Shown here piece by piece: positions 46,213 through 55,275 of a DNA stretch of 64,000 nucleotides. Source of the DNA: Competibacter sp963695105. Its GTDB lineage: Bacteria; Pseudomonadota; Gammaproteobacteria; Competibacterales; Competibacteraceae. The stretch's first letter is position 1. Each line of letters begins with the position of its first letter. A model generated the notes under the pieces. It was not told the DNA's origin. It did not search any database and was given only the letters and a program-made list of their open reading frames with translations. The stretch lies in contig CAVOGC010000038.1 of assembly GCA_963695105.1 (NCBI GenBank), positions 81,299-145,298 on the forward strand. The letters run 5' to 3'. A program made the translations under genes and the position numbers.

Positions 46213-46777
46213 ATGAATGCCTATATCGATATCCGTCTCCTGCCTGACCCTGAGTTTCCGGCCACCACCCTGATGAGCGCGTTGTTTAGCAAGTTCCATC
46301 GGGGTTTGGTCCACTATGGAGAAGGCGCTATTGGAGTGAGCTTCCCCGACGTAAAAGACGGGGATCGATCCCTCGGTAGCCGTCTTCGCCTTCATGGAGC
46401 GGCAGAAGCGCTGCGGGGCTTCCAGCAGACGGACTGGCTGGCGGGGATGCGCGACCATGTATCCGCGAACGCGCCCGCCACAGTGCCTGCAAGTGCACGC
46501 CACCGCGTCGTGCGTCGTGTCCAGGCCAAGAGCAACCCGGAACGGGAACGCCGCCGATTGATCACGCGCAAAGGGATTTCCAAGGAAGAGGCCATGACCG
46601 CTATTCCGGATACCCGTGTCAAGCACCTTGATCTCCCGTTCGTGGTGCTCAATAGCCGCAGCACAGGGCAGCAGTTCCGCCTCTTCATCGAGCAACGTCC
46701 CTTTGCGGGAGCACCCTGTTCCTGGTGCCTTCAGTGCATACGGCCTTGGGTCTGACGCAACGGTGCCCTGGTTCTGA
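46213..46777 (+). CDS. cas6f: Cas6f (Csy4), crRNA endonuclease (frameshift near the end)
   Basis: Cuts the repeat hairpin and stays bound to the crRNA 3' end. It starts MNAYIDIRLLPDPEFPATTL. FSKFHRGLVHYG holds the general-base histidine seen in Csy4. RRVQAKSNPERERRRLITRK is the arginine-rich recognition helix, and STGQQFRLFIEQRPF follows. After about 46705 the frame is lost; another frame gives the family C-terminus FSAYGLGSDATVPWF, ending at TGA 46775-46777. It follows csy3 by 10 bases. Confidence 0.92.
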
Positions 46778-46787
46778 CCCTTTTTTC

Positions 46788-46834
46788 GACACATCCGCCA
46801 AGGCTTTGATTTGTAAGCCTTCGGTGGATGTGTC
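46788..46834 (+). terminator. Long hairpin terminator between cas6f and the CRISPR leader
   Basis: GACACATCCGCCAAGGCTT (46788-46806) pairs with AAGCCTTCGGTGGATGTGTC (46815-46834) around an 8-base loop, with one bulge and one mismatch, and is followed by TTTTCG. It begins 10 bases after the cas6f stop and would end the cas transcript before the array leader. Confidence 0.75.
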
Positions 46835-46837
46835 TTT

Positions 46838-46907
46838 TCGTTGGGTCAACACGGCTGAATGACCGTTTTTTCTTTAACAATCAACTTGAGACTTGGGTTA
46901 ACATCTA
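46838..46907 (+). promoter_or_regulatory. CRISPR leader
   Basis: The sequence between the cas terminator and the first repeat is locally A/T-rich (GACCGTTTTTTCTTTAAC and TTGAGACTTGGGTTAAC). The repeat orientation (hairpin followed by AGAAA) and the cas6f-side position make this the leader end where spacers are added. The array promoter should lie here. TTGAGA and TTAACAT are only weak -35/-10 candidates. Confidence 0.6.
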
Positions 46908-49900
46908 CTTCACTGCCGGATAGGCAGCTCAGAAAAGATCGTGGCATACGACTAGCCACAGACGTCTGCTTCACTGCCGGATAGGCAGCTCAGAAAATCG
47001 TCATGCGGCAATGCTGGTCGACGGATGGCTCTTCACTGCCGGATAGGCAGCTCAGAAAATCATGACGACGCGAGCTGTCGGACGATGACCAGCCTTCACT
47101 GCCGGATAGGCAGCTCAGAAAGATTCGCGAATCGTGACATGTGACGAGATTGACACTTCACTGCCGGATAGGCAGCTCAGAAAAGACGTGAAGTCGCTCG
47201 TGCACGGCGGATATGCCTTCACTGCCGGATAGGCAGCTCAGAAAAGATCGGCAGATCGCGGATCAGCCATATGCGTCCCTTCACTGCCGGATAGGCAGCT
47301 CAGAAATGATCGGAAGTCCGCGCAGACATGACGCGACTGCTTCACTGCCGGATAGGCAGCTCAGAAACGTAGGATCTATGACGCGATGGCGCTTCGATCC
47401 GCTTCACTGCCGGATAGGCAGCTCAGAAATTCGCGGCTCATGCACGGTCAGCGGCTAACCGCCTTCACTGCCGGATAGGCAGCTCAGAAAAAGTCGAGAC
47501 GCGAGACGCTTCGGCGATGTCTTGCTTCACTGCCGGATAGGCAGCTCAGAAATTGCCAATCAGCATCGGCGCTGGATACATCCGTCCTTCACTGCCGGAT
47601 AGGCAGCTCAGAAAATGTCCAGAAACGGATCGATCCGCTTCGCCGCTGCTTCACTGCCGGATAGGCAGCTCAGAAATTGCCCGGCGGATCGCGCATTACC
47701 GCGCTGCACCTTCACTGCCGGATAGGCAGCTCAGAAATAGACAGGATGACCCAGCGCGCCAGGCCGTGCACTTCACTGCCGGATAGGCAGCTCAGAAAAG
47801 GTCGCAGGCCGTAGCGGTCAGCACCACAGGCTTCACTGCCGGATAGGCAGCTCAGAAATACGGGTCGTCGTGGCGCAGGATCGTCCCGTGCCTTCACTGC
47901 CGGATAGGCAGCTCAGAAAATAAATTGATGGCCTGATTCAGACCACGAGTTCTTCACTGCCGGATAGGCAGCTCAGAAATGGTCGCTGATGAATTCGCGG
48001 CAGACCCCTGGGCTTCACTGCCGGATAGGCAGCTCAGAAATCGTAAGCCGGCACGCACCCGCGTCGGGCGCGGCCTTCACTGCCGGATAGGCAGCTCAGA
48101 AAATGTGAACTTCAGTTCGCGGTTGGGTAATTCGTCTTCACTGCCGGATAGGCAGCTCAGAAAGGCAAGCATGCCATCGCCGCCCGATACAGGGCTGCTT
48201 CACTGCCGGATAGGCAGCTCAGAAAGAACTGACCGCGATCCGCGAGCAAGACCGTAGGCCTTCACTGCCGGATAGGCAGCTCAGAAAACGACCGCTGCGA
48301 CCGTGGCTGGCGACTCAAGTCTTCACTGCCGGATAGGCAGCTCAGAAATAGCACAAATCGCGGCCACAGCGCGCGCAAGCACTTCACTGCCGGATAGGCA
48401 GCTCAGAAAAAAGCCACGCGAGGGGTCTGCCGGCGAGTTCGACTTCACTGCCGGATAGGCAGCTCAGAAAGTCGTATCGACGCTGCTGACATTCAGCGCC
48501 TTCTTCACTGCCGGATAGGCAGCTCAGAAATCTCGGCGATGAGCATCATCGATCTGAAACTACCTTCACTGCCGGATAGGCAGCTCAGAAAATACGAAGC
48601 TAGTCCGCGACGCTGTACCACGAAACTTCACTGCCGGATAGGCAGCTCAGAAATCAACTATGATCGTTCGGCTATCTAACATCAGCTTCACTGCCGGATA
48701 GGCAGCTCAGAAAGTACCGCCCACGCCATCCGGCATGACGATCAACTTCACTGCCGGATAGGCAGCTCAGAAAAGTCGGCGGCCGGTTCGGCTTCGCCAC
48801 TCATGGCTTCACTGCCGGATAGGCAGCTCAGAAAAGCGACTTTTGTGCGACCAGGCGCATCTTGCCCTTCACTGCCGGATAGGCAGCTCAGAAAGTCATC
48901 ACCGGCGATGCCACCAAGACCGAGGAACTTCACTGCCGGATAGGCAGCTCAGAAAGGCGGCGGTAGTTCCAGCGTTCAGTTTATCTATCTTCACTGCCGG
49001 ATAGGCAGCTCAGAAAAAAAACCGGATCGGCCATTACAGTTCCCGCCACCTTCACTGCCGGATAGGCAGCTCAGAAAGGGCGGGGTCAGCCACGCGCCCG
49101 GCGCAACCCCTTCACTGCCGGATAGGCAGCTCAGAAAAAATTGGGCAGGCATGTATACCGGCAAGATCGCCTTCACTGCCGGATAGGCAGCTCAGAAAAC
49201 GATGCCGCTGTACTTGGCCTGAAGATCGGCCTTCACTGCCGGATAGGCAGCTCAGAAAGTTGTATTCCGTTTGGGTCGCGCCGGCGATTTCTTCACTGCC
49301 GGATAGGCAGCTCAGAAACTGAAAACGCCTCAACCACTGCAACAGTTTGCCTTCACTGCCGGATAGGCAGCTCAGAAATATGACCGCTTGTGGGTAGCGC
49401 GAAACGAAGCCCTCACTGCCGGATAGGCAGCTCAGAAATATCATGCGTTTGTATGCGCCGGCACTGGGACCTTCACTGCCGGATAGGCAGCTCAGAAATT
49501 GGCTACCTCGGCCTGTTTCATCAAGAAAATCTTCACTGCCGGATAGGCAGCTCAGAAAGGTAAAATCATCGGCTTTGCTGTTGGAGCGCACTTCACTGCC
49601 GGATAGGCAGCTCAGAAAATCGCCGGTCTCGTTCGCTGAAGTGCTTGGCATCTTCACTGCCGGATAGGCAGCTCAGAAAACCAACTCAAAGAGGTCCGCT
49701 TGATCGATAGCCTTCACTGCCGGATAGGCAGCTCAGAAATCCGGCCGTTATCATCGATGATGACGCGGATACTTCACTGCCGGATAGGCAGCTCAGAAAG
49801 ACCGCTTGCGATAAGGAAGACGCCTGTTTTACTTCACTGCCGGATAGGCAGCTCAGAAAATGAGCACGCACCTCATGATGATTTCCCGTCTCCTTCACTG

Positions 49901-52900
49901 CCGGATAGGCAGCTCAGAAATTCCGCCGTTATAAATTGAAAAGCCTCTTCGCCTTCACTGCCGGATAGGCAGCTCAGAAAGAATGGATGGAAGCGAAAGG
50001 AACGCTGCAAGACCTTCACTGCCGGATAGGCAGCTCAGAAACTGGATGGACGCCGTAATCGTCGCAAAAATTCCTTCACTGCCGGATAGGCAGCTCAGAA
50101 ATTAAAACTCGCTAAGTCTCTCGGCCCCATTGGCTTCACTGCCGGATAGGCAGCTCAGAAAGGTATTTTCGGACCAGTCCGCAGCAGAGCGCACTTCACT
50201 GCCGGATAGGCAGCTCAGAAATCTTTGCGGTCAAGCGGACGGCCTACGACCGCCTTCACTGCCGGATAGGCAGCTCAGAAAATAACACTCTCACTGTCCA
50301 GAAGATCAACGATCTTCACTGCCGGATAGGCAGCTCAGAAATCTTTGCGGTCAAGCGGACGGCCTACGACCGCCTTCACTGCCGGATAGGCAGCTCAGAA
50401 AATAACACTCTCACTGTCCAGCAAGATCAACGATCTTCACTGCCGGATAGGCAGCTCAGAAAACTTCCCGCCATAAACTTCGCCCGTTTTCGTACTTCAC
50501 TGCCGGATAGGCAGCTCAGAAAGCAATGGGCGTTGCGGGCTCTGCCTTAAAACTCTTCACTGCCGGATAGGCAGCTCAGAAATGACCATGATGTTGGAGT
50601 CATAGGAGCCGACGCTTCACTGCCGGATAGGCAGCTCAGAAAGCGCTTTATGAAGTTTTCCAAGTTAAGTATTCCTTCACTGCCGGATAGGCAGCTCAGA
50701 AATTTTGTTTACTGGTTACTTTCATGTTGCCGTACCTTCACTGCCGGATAGGCAGCTCAGAAACAGCTAAGCAACGACGAATGGCTTGAGCTAAACTTCA
50801 CTGCCGGATAGGCAGCTCAGAAAAGTACATAGATGCCGGAAGTTTCGGCATCTTCCTTCACTGCCGGATAGGCAGCTCAGAAAAGAATGGATTGACCACA
50901 AGACGCGAGCTTTTCCTTCACTGCCGGATAGGCAGCTCAGAAATTCCAGATTTCGTTCGCTCCCATTCGGCGTGCCTTCACTGCCGGATAGGCAGCTCAG
51001 AAATACCTGCCGCGCCTGCTTGACCGCAACCGGGTGCTTCACTGCCGGATAGGCAGCTCAGAAAATTTCTGATCTTGTTGAACAACAAGCGGAGCTTCTT
51101 CACTGCCGGATAGGCAGCTCAGAAAATGGTGACGCCCGCGATGCGGCCACTACGATACTTCACTGCCGGATAGGCAGCTCAGAAAGTCCAGCGCGGTGCG
51201 GTATCGGCCGGTCGAATACTTCACTGCCGGATAGGCAGCTCAGAAATCCATCACGATCCACGACCAGTTCAGCCAGCGCCTTCACTGCCGGATAGGCAGC
51301 TCAGAAACCGATAACGTCATGCCTACCGTCCCAAAGCCTCTTCACTGCCGCATAGGCAGCTCAGAAATTTTGCGCTTATCCGCTTTCCGTTTCCAGTTGC
51401 TTCACTGCCGGATAGGCAGCTCAGAAATATGCGAGGACTACAGGGCGAAAAATGACCACCTTCACTGCCGGATAGGCAGCTCAGAAAGCAGTCCCCGCAA
51501 GCCATCAGCCGCGCACCACCTTCACTGCCGCATAGGCAGCTCAGAAAGCAACCCTGACCTACGCTTCCGGGCACGGGTTCTTCACTGCCGCATAGGCAGC
51601 TCAGAAAGGGTGTGCAGACCCGGATCGAAACCGATGTCCCTTCACTGCCGCATAGGCAGCTCAGAAATAGAGCGATCCCATGGGCACGGAAACACGAATC
51701 TTCACTGCCGCATAGGCAGCTCAGAAATCATGGCTCCGTGCTGCTGGGCGCGGCGCTGACTTCACTGCCGCATAGGCAGCTCAGAAAAATCCCCGCTGGA
51801 AGGGCAACAAACCGCCAAGCTTCACTGCCGGATAGGCAGCTCAGAAATATTGCCAGACACAACGCCCGCTGACGTTTCCCTTCACTGCCGGATAGGCAGC
51901 TCAGAAATACGCATTCCGATTGCGCCCGCCAATGTCGCCCTTCACTGCCGCATAGGCAGCTCAGAAAGTCAAACCTCTTGCCGCATCGGCTATGTCTTTC
52001 TTCACTGCCGGATAGGCAGCTCAGAAAATGCGGTGTAGCTGTTTCCGCCACGGCTTGCCCTTCACTGCCGGATAGGCAGCTCAGAAAGCCGACCACGCGA
52101 TAGTTAATGCTGTTCGCCACTTCACTGCCGGATAGGCAGCTCAGAAAGTGAATATGTACCATTAGGCTATCAGTGAAAACTTCACTGCCGGATAGGCAGC
52201 TCAGAAAATGTAGGCTTGACCCTGCAGCGCCCCGGACGTTCTTCACTGCCGGATAGGCAGCTCAGAAAGATCCGCAAGCTGTAAGATTTCGTCAACGCCG
52301 CTTCACTGCCGGATAGGCAGCTCAGAAAAATACCCTACACAACTAGGACATTGACCAATGCTTCACTGCCGGATAGGCAGCTCAGAAAACCCGGCCGGCG
52401 GAAAGGTCAAGATCGAGTGGCTTCACTGCCGGATAGGCAGCTCAGAAATTGCCGCAGCGTTAAAAAGCCAGGACCTTGATCTTCACTGCCGGATAGGCAG
52501 CTCAGAAATGGTCGAATACACCAGGACAAAAATTTGTTGCCTTCACTGCCGGATAGGCAGCTCAGAAAGTCGAACAGCAATATGTCCTGGGGTTCGGCTA
52601 CTTCACTGCCGGATAGGCAGCTCAGAAAATGTAGGCTTGGCCTTGCAAGCCCCGCACGTTCTTCACTGCCGGATAGGCAGCTCAGAAATCATAGGAATTA
52701 AATACCCGTGCGTCAGGTAACTTCACTGCCGGATAGGCAGCTCAGAAATAATGATCGCCGACAGCATGAGGAAAGGTAATCTTCACTGCCGGATAGGCAG
52801 CTCAGAAATCGACGAGCATGTGTTGCGGGATGCGCCGCAGCTTCACTGCCGGATAGGCAGCTCAGAAATTTGGTGGTTACACCCGCGCCCGGCCGGGCAA

Positions 52901-53048
52901 CTTCACTGCCGGATAGGCAGCTCAGAAATGCCGACGGGCCGCCAGGTCGATTTTCAACAGCTTCACTGCCGGATAGGCAGCTCAGAAAGCCACCCTTCGC
53001 GCACCGTGCTCATCCCCGTCCTTCACTGCCGGATAGGCAGCTCAGAAA
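46908..53048 (+). CRISPR. Type I-F CRISPR array, 102 repeats and 101 spacers
   Basis: The 28-base repeat begins CTTCACTGCC, contains the Cas6f hairpin CTGCCGGATAGGCAG and ends CTCAGAAA. First copy is at 46908-46935 and last at 53021-53048. Spacers are mostly 32 nt from about 49110 on but 33-35 nt in the leader-proximal third. Seven repeats between 51340 and 51967 carry a C at position 12 (loop GCATA instead of GGATA). The repeat at 49411 has a C at position 2. The terminal repeat is not degenerate. Spacers 55-56 are duplicated as 57-58, and spacers 88 and 95 are related. Reading frames across the array (repeated FLSCLSGSE or LHCRIGSSE) are repeat translations, not genes. Confidence 0.99.
50222..50434 (+). 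repeat. Duplicated pair of CRISPR spacers
   Basis: Spacer 50222-50253 (TCTTTGCGGTCAAGCGGACG...) is identical to 50342-50373, and spacer 50282-50313 (ATAACACTCTCACTGTCCAG...) recurs at 50402-50434 with one extra C. The two-unit block was duplicated in tandem, probably by recombination between repeats. Confidence 0.95.
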
Positions 53049-53536
53049 AGCTTGAGCCGCGCAGGTCGCCCTAATCCTTTCTTCATCAGGGCAAGGCTTC
53101 GAGGAATGCTTCGCATGATGCCTTCCCGATCATCGCCGCCGCTACGGGTCCAGCCCCAACCTCAAAAACACCGTCGCCACCTCGCGAATCATCCGCTGGT
53201 GTTCGAGCTACAGAACTGATCGTAGGTATACAGCAACCGCACCTGATCGACCCACCAACCCATCGCCAGAAATTGGGATCCGCGCCGCTGGAGCGCCGCC
53301 ATCGCCGATTTCCGCCGGGACGACCCGCGCCACACTTGGTTATCATGACACGCCCAAGCCACGACCAGCGGACGCTGATGAAGTTGGGCGGCTGGTGTCC
53401 TACGAGATGGCGCGGCGCTACGCCCACCCGAATGCCGAGTCACTACGCCCCTTTGCGGAAGCGTTGCCACGCTTTCACCACGCTCGGAAAACGTGGTCAA
53501 TCTCGACAGCCGGTGGAACGATGCAAGTGCTTGAAT
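53049..53536 (+). pseudogene. Tyrosine-recombinase (phage-type integrase) C-terminal remnant
   Basis: Between the array and the tRNA the plus strand keeps pieces of the integrase catalytic domain in different frames. DDPRHTWLS (about 53319-53346) corresponds to the HDLRHTWAS box. TLMKLGGW (about 53371-53394) corresponds to the conserved LxxLGGW. SYEMARRYAHPNAESLRPFA (53398-53457) contains the nucleophile tyrosine in RRYAH. The N-terminal two thirds is missing and there are stops and shifts between blocks, so it is non-functional. Its catalytic C-terminus points toward the 3' end of tRNA-Ser, as in islands integrated at tRNA genes. Confidence 0.7.
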
Positions 53537-53629
53537 TGGCGGAGAGGAAGGGATTCGAACCCTTGTGGGGCGATTAGGCCCCCATCCGATTTCGAGTCGG
53601 CGCCGTTATGACCGCTTCGGTACCTCTCC
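53537..53629 (-). tRNA. tRNA-Ser(CGA)
   Basis: Read on the minus strand from 53629, the acceptor GGAGAGG pairs with CCTCTCC, the anticodon arm contains CTCGAAA with anticodon CGA, and a long class II variable arm (GGGGGCC...CGCCCC region) follows. The T arm has GGGTTCGAATCCC. Discriminator G and an encoded CCA (complement of 53537-53539) complete 93 nt. The long variable arm and CGA anticodon fix serine, codon UCG. Confidence 0.93.
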
Positions 53630-53774
53630 GGGAAGAATCGCTTGGAGCAAATGCGGAAGAGCTTTATATTCTACCGCATGGAGAAGTTTTTCCAATCCCC
53701 ATCGCAATCCCCGCCGACTCCCGGTCGCGCAAACCAGCCGATGGGAAAATCGTTTACCCCGCCGTACTGACGCG

Positions 53775-54731
53775 ATGAAACTGGCACCCCCTACCACCGA
53801 CCCCGATTTCCCGGACAGCCCGCCGCCGATCGACGATGGATCGGATTCCGAACCTATTGGCACGGTCCTGCTGTCGGGCTTCCTCAGATGGCTGCGGCAC
53901 TTTGCCGTTTACCTGGGCGCGGTCCTGGCCGCCTGTGCGACTGGCCTTTTCTTTCTTTGGCAAATTCCTGTCGTGCATGAGTTGCCGCAATTGCTCAACA
54001 GCGGCGAGGGGGTTCCCAGACCTCTCGCGGCGGCGGTGACGCCATCCTCCCGACCGACCACCTCGCCGCGGGATACTTTATCCCAGCCGACCACCGTGCC
54101 GGCCGCTCCCGCCGGTTCGCCGCCCACCCCCGTCGCGGATCTCGCCGACGACCCTGACGCGCCCCCGACCACCCCGGAACCTCAACCGGACGGGCCGGAC
54201 AGCCAAACCGCATCCACCGACACGCCGGCCGCGCCGCCCCCCGAAGAACCGGCCCCTGTTCCAACGCCGCAGGTGGAAATCGAGCGGTTGCTCGCCGAAG
54301 CCCAGCAACAAATGGACAACCGCCGGATCACCGCCCCCGCCAGCGGCAACGCCCTGAGCACTTACCGGCGCGTACTGGAATTGCAGCCTGAAAACCCGGT
54401 GGCGCTTGCTGGCATCCAGCGCATCGCCGCCTACTATCAGAACGTGGCGGAACAGAGCCTGCGGCAGGGACAACCGGATGAAAGCCTGGCTTACCTTGGC
54501 CGTGGGCTGCGCGCCGCGCCCAACGATCAAGCGCTGCTCAACCTGCGCCGCGAGGCCCAACTCGCCAAACAGCGAGAACAGGAAGAGCAGGCTTTGCTGG
54601 AGGAAATACGCCTCCAGCAGGCTGAACAGCAGCAGCAGGAAGAACTCCGCCAGCGCGAGGTGGAGGCCCAACAACCCTGGTGGCAGCAACAACCCAATTA
54701 TCAAAACAGCGGCGGTTTCAACCAGCGTTGA
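53775..54731 (+). CDS. Membrane-anchored TPR-like protein with Pro/Thr-rich linker
   Basis: Protein of 318 residues. A short acidic cytoplasmic N-terminus (MKLAPPTTDPDFPDSPPPID) precedes one membrane helix (HFAVYLGAVLAACATGLFFL). A long Pro/Thr/Ala-rich periplasmic linker follows (about residues 80-165). Then comes a helical region with TPR-like repeats (NALSTYRRVLELQPENPVAL, AEQSLRQGQPDESLAYLGRG) and a C-terminal Gln/Glu-rich coiled coil. I do not recognise a named family. The layout suggests a periplasmic scaffold or cell-envelope factor. The 3' end overlaps tadA on the other strand by 14 bases. Confidence 0.75.
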   Translation: MKLAPPTTDPDFPDSPPPIDDGSDSEPIGTVLLSGFLRWLRHFAVYLGAVLAACATGLFFLWQIPVVHELPQLLNSGEGVPRPLAAAVTPSSRPTTSPRDTLSQPTTVPAAPAGSPPTPVADLADDPDAPPTTPEPQPDGPDSQTASTDTPAAPPPEEPAPVPTPQVEIERLLAEAQQQMDNRRITAPASGNALSTYRRVLELQPENPVALAGIQRIAAYYQNVAEQSLRQGQPDESLAYLGRGLRAAPNDQALLNLRREAQLAKQREQEEQALLEEIRLQQAEQQQQEELRQREVEAQQPWWQQQPNYQNSGGFNQR

Positions 54732-55236
54732 CCTGGGATGGCTCGCCCGTCTCGGGTCTAATCCGGCGAACACGGAAAAATTCCCGCAGCAACAGCCCGC
54801 ATTCCCCGGCAAGAACGCCACCCACCACCGCGCACCGATGGTTGAGCAAGGGCGATTGCAGTAGATCGAACACCGTACCCGCCGCGCCGGCGCGTGGGTC
54901 GGTCGCGCCGAACACCACCCGCGCCACTCGCGCATGCACGAGAGCGCCAGCACACATCGGGCAAGGCTCCAGCGTTGCGTACAGCGTGCTGCCCACCAAG
55001 CGGTAATTGCCGATTCGCTCCGCCGCCGCCCGCAACGCCAGCACTTCGGCGTGGGCGGTCGGATCGCAGCCCCCGATCGGACGGTTCCAGCCCTCGCCGA
55101 TCCTCTCGCCATCCCGCACCAGCACCGCTCCGACCGGCACCTCACCGGCCGCCGCCGCCCGCCGCGCCAGATCCAGCGCCCGGCGCATCCAATACTGATC
55201 CTGTTCGGCGCCTGGCGCCTGGCTCTCGGCGTCCAT
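54718..55236 (-). CDS. tadA: tRNA-specific adenosine deaminase TadA
   Basis: Deaminates wobble A34 to inosine in tRNA-Arg(ACG). It is 172 residues with the zinc-binding cytidine-deaminase motifs TAHAEVLAL and TLEPCPMCAGALVHAR, plus GNYRLVGSTLYA and GAAGTVFDLL. It lies just downstream of guaA on the same strand, a common gammaproteobacterial order (guaB-guaA-tadA). Confidence 0.95.
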   Translation of the reverse strand: MDAESQAPGAEQDQYWMRRALDLARRAAAAGEVPVGAVLVRDGERIGEGWNRPIGGCDPTAHAEVLALRAAAERIGNYRLVGSTLYATLEPCPMCAGALVHARVARVVFGATDPRAGAAGTVFDLLQSPLLNHRCAVVGGVLAGECGLLLREFFRVRRIRPETGEPSQVNAG

Positions 55237-55275
55237 GTTGCTTCTCCACGAACCCGCCCATGCCCGGCGCGGGAT

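Noticed and set aside
46908..53048. Many short reading frames in the array giving repeated FLSCLSGSE or LHCRIGSSE peptides
   Set aside because: They are translations of the CRISPR repeat in several frames, not genes.
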